Below, one piece after another: positions 5,544 to 10,304 of a DNA stretch of 10,304 nucleotides; within the stretch, counting starts at the first letter, position 1; every line of letters starts with the position of its first letter. The position numbers and the translations under genes were made by a program. Source of the DNA: Mageeibacillus sp. UBA1255 (GTDB taxonomy: Bacteria > Bacillota > Clostridia > UBA1212 > UBA1255). The notes below the pieces were generated by a model, which made no database searches, was not told the DNA's origin, and saw nothing but the letters and a program-made list of their open reading frames with translations. Location: NCBI GenBank assembly GCA_002308795.1, contig DBVV01000001.1:2637-12940 (forward strand), read 5' to 3'.

Positions 5544-6977
5544 ATGAAAAGAAAAATCGCATTGCTAACGGCAATCGTAATGTGTGTCGTGTTTATGCTT
5601 GCCTCTGTACCGGCCTTTGCGGAAGAGGAAAAACAGGAAGATATGCAGTACGCAAGATTTATCGCACTTGGAAATGACCCGTACGCTACGTTCAAGTTCA
5701 GCGAAAGCGGAAAAAACAAAAATATCGATCCCGATACAGTCGTATGGGCTGCGATCCGGTACAGGACAGAGTCTCAATACGACAGCACAGGCATAGAATA
5801 TAAGGCACAGTTCTACGTTAACCCGGCTGCCGAGCCCTACGTACCGGTAACGTACAAATTCACCAAAAACTGGGAGACCACGGTAGTTGACTGCACCGCC
5901 ACGAGTGAAAGCACCGACCTTGACTCCAAGTGGAACAGCGGAGGATACACAAGCACCGCCGAGATGCGTTATGACCCGCTTGAGCCGGACCGCGATGCCG
6001 AAGATACTTCTCAGGACGACATAAACGGCCAGGTCCAGAAGAACGACTACATCGACGTTGCCTGGATCGCGTTCTTTGAAAATAAAGACGATGCCGAAGC
6101 ATATACCGGAGTAGAAGATACACCCTACTGCATCCTCGATCTGGACAGCTTCAGGAGCCCCTCAGGCGTACATAACCTCAAAGTAAAGATCCAGTCGGAC
6201 AGCGGCGAAACTGATCCCGTTGATACTGACGATAAGCTTTTTTATCTTTATGATAAAGACATTTCGGTAAATACCGGCTGGTGGCTCAACCCCGTCGTTG
6301 AGGATATATCGGTAGACGTTTCTTTCGAAATCGATAAATGGTTTAGCGGTTTCAATTATTTTGCATATTGCTGCCCAAATCCGGTTCCGATGAGAATAGT
6401 CATTTTGAATGATAATGAGGACGAGGTATGGTCAGGCGAAGCATCATGCTCCAATAATGAAGGTTATACCGTGGATATGGGTAAGCGTATCGGTCCCGGT
6501 GCTTATACGCTCTCGTTCATCGGAGGAGATACCAGCGAACTGGATTATGAAACGTGGTTCGTGCTCGGATCCGCTGCTGCGCTTAACGAAAAACTCGATG
6601 AAGAATCAGTCACCGTAGTAGGCGGCGCGACCAACGGTAATACCGGACCTGCTCCGTTCATCTCGTTCATAACGTGTGACCCTGATCCGGATTATACGCC
6701 CGAGCCCACGAAAGTTCCCGCCACCGCCACTCCGACCAAAGAACCCACGGAAGCTCCTACGGCTGAACCTGCCACCCAGGCACCCACGACCGAACCCACC
6801 GAAGACGCTGCGTCCAAGACAGCGGATGCAAATACTACGGAAAAAGCCGGGAACGATGACAAATCTTCTACCGGGAAAAACAACACCGGACTTATCATCG
6901 GAATAATTGCCGCCGCTCTGGTAGTCATCTGCGCCGTTATTCTGATCGTTGTCTTCTCTAAAAAGAAGAAAAAATAA
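5544..6977 (+). CDS. Secreted membrane-anchored surface protein with Thr/Pro stalk
   Basis: This 477-residue protein is exported and held in the membrane by its C-terminus. A Sec signal peptide (MKRKIALLTA... with hydrophobic core to about 22 and an AFA-E cleavage site near 26) is followed by an all-beta-looking ectodomain. Residues about 35-205 contain VVWAAIRYRT, an FYVNP strand, WETTVVDCT and DVAWIAFFENKDDAEAY, a pattern I associate with galactose-binding-like modules in clostridial surface proteins. Residues about 210-375 look like a second beta domain. A Pro/Thr/Glu stalk of TEPT- and APT-like repeats (about 384-445) leads to one membrane helix (about 449-471) and a KKKKK stop-transfer end. 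There is no LPxTG sortase motif. AGGAGG lies seven bases before the ATG. Carbohydrate or cell-wall binding is an inference; the proximity to a glycosidase is only suggestive. Confidence 0.75.
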   Translation: MKRKIALLTAIVMCVVFMLASVPAFAEEEKQEDMQYARFIALGNDPYATFKFSESGKNKNIDPDTVVWAAIRYRTESQYDSTGIEYKAQFYVNPAAEPYVPVTYKFTKNWETTVVDCTATSESTDLDSKWNSGGYTSTAEMRYDPLEPDRDAEDTSQDDINGQVQKNDYIDVAWIAFFENKDDAEAYTGVEDTPYCILDLDSFRSPSGVHNLKVKIQSDSGETDPVDTDDKLFYLYDKDISVNTGWWLNPVVEDISVDVSFEIDKWFSGFNYFAYCCPNPVPMRIVILNDNEDEVWSGEASCSNNEGYTVDMGKRIGPGAYTLSFIGGDTSELDYETWFVLGSAAALNEKLDEESVTVVGGATNGNTGPAPFISFITCDPDPDYTPEPTKVPATATPTKEPTEAPTAEPATQAPTTEPTEDAASKTADANTTEKAGNDDKSSTGKNNTGLIIGIIAAALVVICAVILIVVFSKKKKK

Positions 6978-7013
6978 GAGCGGCAGATGCATTGACCGAA
7001 AGCATATGATCAA

Positions 7014-8015
7014 ATGATCCGGTACGTTTGCAAATCCGAAGACGAAAACGTTTTATTATCCAGTCTGCTTCCGGGCAGGCTGGATATTTATACTTCTACG
7101 CTTAGAAAGCTTAAAGTAGGAGGAGGCATTTTCCTCAACGGTGAACCTGTGCACGTAAGAAGATTCGTTCACGAAGGAGACGTCGTGGAGATAGATCTTT
7201 CTAAAGCGGAGACGCCGTCTCAGATCACACCGGAACCGTGGCTGCCTGAAATAATATACGAAAGCCCGGGGATGCTTGCCGTCAATAAACCTGCAATGAG
7301 CGTCGTCCATCCCACATGCTTCCATCATACGGGAACGATCGCCGCGGGCGTTGTCAATTACTATAATAAAACCGATCTGAATTCCGGCATACATCTGGTG
7401 AACCGGCTAGATCTGGGCACTTCCGGATTGCTTCTGTTTGCCAAATACGGGCTCGTCCAGGAGCGTATGAAAAGCCAGGCGGCCTCGGGAGAGTACAAAA
7501 AAGTATATATCGGAGTCATTGACGTCCCGAACGGCAGAAATGATATCGTCCCGGGCTTCACAGGTACTGTAGACGCCCCGATAGAGCGTGACAGGTCAAG
7601 TATTATAAAGCGTAAAGTCGGCGAGGGCGGAGATCCGTCTGTAACAAAATATACGATCCTTGCGGCGGATAAGCAAACCGGAAAAGCGCTTGCGGCATTT
7701 TCCCTTCTGACCGGCCGCACGCACCAGATAAGGGTGCATATGAGCCATATCGGACTCCCGCTCACAGGCGACACGATGTATAACCCTGCTTACGTAGAAA
7801 CGACTGAAAAGATCAGCACCGAAGGGCCGCACCAGCTCCTGCACCATTACAGAGCATCGTTCACAGAACCGCTCACCGCAGAACGCGTAACGGTACGCTG
7901 CCCCGTGCCGGAGAATATAGCCGGATCGTTTCCGGAATTGTTTTGCGAAAAAAGCAGAACGCTGACGGCGGAAGCCGAAGATCAATTGTCCGCCGGACTG
8001 TTTCCGGCATCCTGA
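7014..8015 (+). CDS. RluA-family 23S rRNA/tRNA pseudouridine synthase
   Basis: This 333-residue enzyme should isomerise uridine to pseudouridine in rRNA or tRNA. An S4-like N-terminal segment (about 10-62: SSLLPGRLDIYTSTLRKLKV...FLNGEPV...GDVVEIDL) precedes the catalytic domain. IIYESPGMLAVNKPAMSVVHP (80-100) is the usual family opening. The catalytic motif is HLVNRLDLGTSGLLLFAK, with Asp133. The motif LLTGRTHQIRVHMSHIGLPL (231-250) binds RNA and supports the active site. Position 130 is Asn where many relatives, including the RluD-like protein at 8953-9903, have His; other Firmicute paralogues also vary here. The start at 7014 is the only ATG before an in-frame stop at 6993-6995, and its ribosome binding site is weak. 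The gap from the surface protein is only 36 bases. The RNA site it modifies cannot be inferred. Confidence 0.9.
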   Translation: MIRYVCKSEDENVLLSSLLPGRLDIYTSTLRKLKVGGGIFLNGEPVHVRRFVHEGDVVEIDLSKAETPSQITPEPWLPEIIYESPGMLAVNKPAMSVVHPTCFHHTGTIAAGVVNYYNKTDLNSGIHLVNRLDLGTSGLLLFAKYGLVQERMKSQAASGEYKKVYIGVIDVPNGRNDIVPGFTGTVDAPIERDRSSIIKRKVGEGGDPSVTKYTILAADKQTGKALAAFSLLTGRTHQIRVHMSHIGLPLTGDTMYNPAYVETTEKISTEGPHQLLHHYRASFTEPLTAERVTVRCPVPENIAGSFPELFCEKSRTLTAEAEDQLSAGLFPAS

Positions 8016-8965
8016 CCGCCGCATTTTTTATCGATATTTGATTCGCCGATAACGTATATCGGCCTTCTTTTAACCTCCATATACGTCTTGGAAAGATATT
8101 GTCCCAATATACCGATACAGAACAGCTGGATACCGCTGAGGAAGAAAATGATGCACATCGCGCTCGCCCAGCCGCCAACGGAATTGTGCCAGATCAGCTG
8201 TCTTACGAAAACGATTATGAGGGCAATAAACGATATAAGGCAGAATACGAGTCCCAGCACGGACGATACAGCGAGCGGAGTCGTTGAAAACGCTACCATT
8301 CCGTCGATCGAATAGAGCAGAAGCTTTCTGAACGACCACTTGGTCTCCCCTGCCGCGCGTTCTATGTTCTCATATTCCAGCCATTTGGTGCGGAAGCCGA
8401 CCCAGCTGAATATTCCCTTTGAAAATCTGTTATATTCACGCATTTCAAGTATGGCGTTCACCATCGGGCGCTTCATCATTCTGAAATCTCTTGCGCCGTC
8501 AACGATCTCGGTCTTGCTCATCTTGCGCATGACCTTGTAGAACATTCGCGCGAAAAACGATCTGATGGGCGGCTCGCCCTTTCTGGTAACGCGCCTTGAC
8601 CCCACGCAATCGTAAGGCTCTTCGTCGAGTATGCGGATCATTTCGGGTATGAGCGAAGGCGGATCCTGCAGATCGGCATCCATTATCGCGACCATTGACC
8701 CGCGCGAAGCCTCGAGTCCGGCGAACATTGCCGCCTCTTTTCCGAAATTTCTGGAGAACGAAACGTACCTGACGCGCGGATCCGAAGCGGCGAACCCTTT
8801 TACAACTTCTAGCGTGCGGTCCGCCGAGCCGTCGTCAATGAATATAAATTCGAACTCGCATTCTTTTTCTTTACAAACGTCAGCTATCCTGCAAATTTCA
8901 GGATAAAACAGTTCCAGCGCCTGTTCTTCGTTATAGCACGGGACAATGATACTTACCAGTCGCAT
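7982..8965 (-). CDS. GtrB/DPM1-type family 2 glycosyltransferase, membrane-bound
   Basis: This 327-residue enzyme should transfer a sugar from a nucleotide donor to polyprenyl phosphate at the inner membrane face, supplying cell-envelope or glycoprotein glycosylation. The GT-A domain begins VSIIVPCYNEEQAL (4-17), has FIDDGSADRT (Asp44-Asp45), the metal-binding DADLQDPP (Asp96, Asp98), a DFRMM segment (160-164) and RFSKG (180-184). The AGETKWSFRKLLLYSIDGM stretch is typical of the GtrB/ArnC group. Two C-terminal membrane helices follow (about 230-254 and 268-291), then a hydrophilic tail. The ATG lies inside the end of the upstream RluD-like gene (13-nt overlap), with GAGGAG upstream. Its last 34 bases overlap the convergent plus-strand gene. 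Family membership is clear; the sugar is unknown, and no flippase or acceptor transferase is adjacent. Confidence 0.92.
   Translation of the reverse strand: MRLVSIIVPCYNEEQALELFYPEICRIADVCKEKECEFEFIFIDDGSADRTLEVVKGFAASDPRVRYVSFSRNFGKEAAMFAGLEASRGSMVAIMDADLQDPPSLIPEMIRILDEEPYDCVGSRRVTRKGEPPIRSFFARMFYKVMRKMSKTEIVDGARDFRMMKRPMVNAILEMREYNRFSKGIFSWVGFRTKWLEYENIERAAGETKWSFRKLLLYSIDGMVAFSTTPLAVSSVLGLVFCLISFIALIIVFVRQLIWHNSVGGWASAMCIIFFLSGIQLFCIGILGQYLSKTYMEVKRRPIYVIGESNIDKKCGGQDAGNSPADN
7992..8008 (+). terminator. Weak hairpin at the convergent gene ends
   Basis: GCCGGA (7992-7997) pairs with TCCGGC (8003-8008) around a 5-nt loop, just before the plus-strand stop codon. A run of six T follows only at 8024-8029, about 15 bases after the stem, so this is not a canonical terminator. 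I see no better one for either gene in the overlap. Confidence 0.25.
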
Positions 8966-9903
8966 TTCCAGAATTTCTCCTCTCCGGGCTTAAGGCCCGA
9001 CCTTATGATAAGCGATTCCATATCCTCCGGCGGAGGACAGGAAAAGCGCATTTTTTCTCCCGTTCCCGGATGTGTGAAGATCAGCATACCCGCGTGAAGC
9101 GCCTGACCTTCCATTCCCCTGCTCTTTCTCAGCCCGTAGACCGGGTCGCCAGCTACCGGATGGCCTATATGCCTGAGATGCACCCTTATCTGATGCGTAC
9201 GCCCTGTCTCGAGCCTGCATTCGATATGGGTATATCCGTTCAGCCGCTCAAGCACCCTGTAATGCGTCACCGCTTCCTTGCCGTTCGCGCGGTTTATCGC
9301 CATCTTTTTGCGGTCATTGGGGTTCCTGCCTATCGGAGCGTCGATCACGCCCTCATCGTCCTTTAAAGAGCCTGTGCAGATCGCTTCGTATCTTCTCGTG
9401 ACGGAGTGTTCTTTTAGCTGTTCGGCGACATTCCTGTGCGCCTTATCGTTCTTACACACCACCAGCAGTCCGGTGGTATCCTTATCTATCCGATGGACTA
9501 TGCCCGGTCTTTCAACTCCGTTGATCCCCGATAGCTGTCCTGCGCAATGAAACATCAGCGCATTGACGAGAGTCCCCGTAAATACGCCCGAAGCCGGATG
9601 TACAACCATTCCTTTGGGCTTATTGACTATCAGTATGTCCGCATCCTCATAAAAAATATCGAGAGGAATGTCCTCGGGCAGAATATCCGGTACGGTATTG
9701 TCCGGCACGGTAAAAGCTATCTCATCTCCGTCGGAGACCTTAAAACTGGCCTTTACCGGAGCACCCGCGACCGTGACCAACCCCTGCGCGATCAGCTTCT
9801 GTATATAGCTTCGCGAGAGTTCCTCGCAGTTTTCCGAAAGGAATTTGTCTATTCTGAGTCCGTCGGTGAATCCGTCGCAGACGATTGAGATTTCTTTGGC
9901 CAT
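8953..9903 (-). CDS. RluD-like pseudouridine synthase of the lspA operon
   Basis: This 316-residue RluA-family enzyme makes pseudouridine in 23S rRNA; RluD-type members act on helix 69. An S4 RNA-binding domain (about 16-62: RIDKFLSENCEELSRSYIQK, then GDEIAF) is followed by the catalytic domain with ILIVNKPKGMVVHPASG (90-106), the signature GIVHRIDKDTTGLLVV with catalytic Asp140, and LETGRTHQIRVHLRHIGHPV. Length and layout are standard. It lies directly downstream of lspA, the same pairing as lspA-ylyB in Bacillus subtilis, which supports assigning it to that orthologue group. Its start overlaps the last 55 bases of lspA, suggesting translational coupling; GAGG lies about 13 bases before the ATG, farther than ideal. 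Its final codons overlap the glycosyltransferase start. The exact rRNA target is inferred from family and context. Confidence 0.92.
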   Translation of the reverse strand: MAKEISIVCDGFTDGLRIDKFLSENCEELSRSYIQKLIAQGLVTVAGAPVKASFKVSDGDEIAFTVPDNTVPDILPEDIPLDIFYEDADILIVNKPKGMVVHPASGVFTGTLVNALMFHCAGQLSGINGVERPGIVHRIDKDTTGLLVVCKNDKAHRNVAEQLKEHSVTRRYEAICTGSLKDDEGVIDAPIGRNPNDRKKMAINRANGKEAVTHYRVLERLNGYTHIECRLETGRTHQIRVHLRHIGHPVAGDPVYGLRKSRGMEGQALHAGMLIFTHPGTGEKMRFSCPPPEDMESLIIRSGLKPGEEKFWKCDW

Positions 9904-10304
9904 ATCAGATTATAATCCTCGTCCTTGTAGAAGAATAATACGAGCAGCAGGATGACAAACATCGAAACCGTGATGTAGCAGTCCGCAACATTGAACACGG
10001 GGAAATCGATCAGTTCGAAATAAAGGAAATCAATAACATATCCGAGTCTGATGCGGTCGATCAGGTTCCCGACCGCGCCCGCGGCCACAAACATAAGGAC
10101 CAGCTTCATCGCTCTTAAGCGTCTGTACTGCCAGTCGATCTTGAAGAATACGAACAGCATCGCACCGAGCACTATCAGCGTAAATACAGCGAGGAATAAT
10201 GTCTTTCCGCTCAGGATCCCCCATACCGCACCTGAATTCGTATGCGATACAAGCTTAAATACGCCCTCCCAGATCACAAACGGTCCGTCCGCCAGATGTC
10301 TCAC
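9849..10304 (-). CDS. lspA: Lipoprotein signal peptidase (signal peptidase II), 5' end outside window
   Basis: The 151 visible residues are the C-terminal part of the membrane aspartic protease that removes signal peptides from diacylglyceryl-modified prolipoproteins. Visible hallmarks are the SHTNSGAVWGIL loop (20-31), AGAVGNLIDRIRLGYVIDFL with catalytic Asp92, and FPVFNVADCYI with catalytic Asp108. Hydrophobic segments at about 36-55, 67-81 and 108-127 are the membrane helices. The first helix and its loop, some 30 residues, lie beyond 10304. The GTG at the window edge is probably an internal codon, not the start. GAVWG replaces the more usual GAAFG. The C-terminus has an unusually long hydrophilic tail (about 128-151, Lys/Ser/Asp-rich) that overlaps the RluD-like gene by 55 bases. 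Confidence 0.95.
   Translation of the reverse strand: MRHLADGPFVIWEGVFKLVSHTNSGAVWGILSGKTLFLAVFTLIVLGAMLFVFFKIDWQYRRLRAMKLVLMFVAAGAVGNLIDRIRLGYVIDFLYFELIDFPVFNVADCYITVSMFVILLLVLFFYKDEDYNLIWPKKSQSSATDSPTDSE

Noticed and set aside
6690..6880. Short CCCACG/GAACCC-type DNA repeats as a functional repeat array
   Set aside because: They are explained by the Thr/Pro/Glu stalk codons of the surface protein and are not regularly spaced.

Overview
The window looks like a chromosomal piece of an uncultured, probably gut- or rumen-associated Clostridia-type Firmicute. The grounds are strong AGGAGG-type ribosome binding sites, an lspA-rluD gene pair as in Bacillus and its relatives, a GH3 beta-glycosidase with the permuted domain order known from Ruminococcus and Butyrivibrio, and a surface protein with a Thr/Pro stalk. 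No rRNA, complete tRNA, CRISPR array or recognisable transposase is present.

Left part (1-2290), an accessory-looking and visibly more A/T-rich segment. A minus-strand gene encodes a protein with two helix-turn-helix domains of excisionase type (82-660) and ends in a good intrinsic terminator (36-74). Upstream lies a non-coding stretch of nearly 390 bases packed with short direct repeats: three TTCTCCCCAAA boxes, a 31-nt tandem pair, two perfect 15-mers on a 21-nt period, and two copies of a tRNA T-arm-like sequence. A plus-strand gene follows (1048-2031) for a probable PD-(D/E)XK nuclease with an unidentified C-terminal domain. The combination suggests one end of an integrated element or a defence/restriction cargo gene, but no integrase or partner gene is visible. 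About 260 bases of unexplained DNA (2032-2290) separate this segment from the more G/C-rich remainder.

Middle part (2291-6977). A flavodoxin-fold FMN oxidoreductase with a four-cysteine cluster (minus strand) is divergent from a large cytoplasmic GH3 glycosidase (plus strand). The 203-base gap between them holds two separate inverted repeats that coincide with likely promoters, so both genes may be controlled by repressors. A good extended -10 promoter overlaps the GH3 stop codon and drives a secreted, membrane-anchored surface protein of unknown function.

Right part (6978-10304). A plus-strand RluA-family pseudouridine synthase converges on a minus-strand cluster: lspA (5' end beyond the window), then an RluD-like pseudouridine synthase, then a GtrB/DPM1-type membrane glycosyltransferase. 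The three minus-strand genes overlap head to tail (55 and 13 nt) and are probably one operon. The glycosyltransferase and the plus-strand pseudouridine synthase overlap tail to tail by 34 nt. Two RluA-family paralogues therefore lie within 3 kb.
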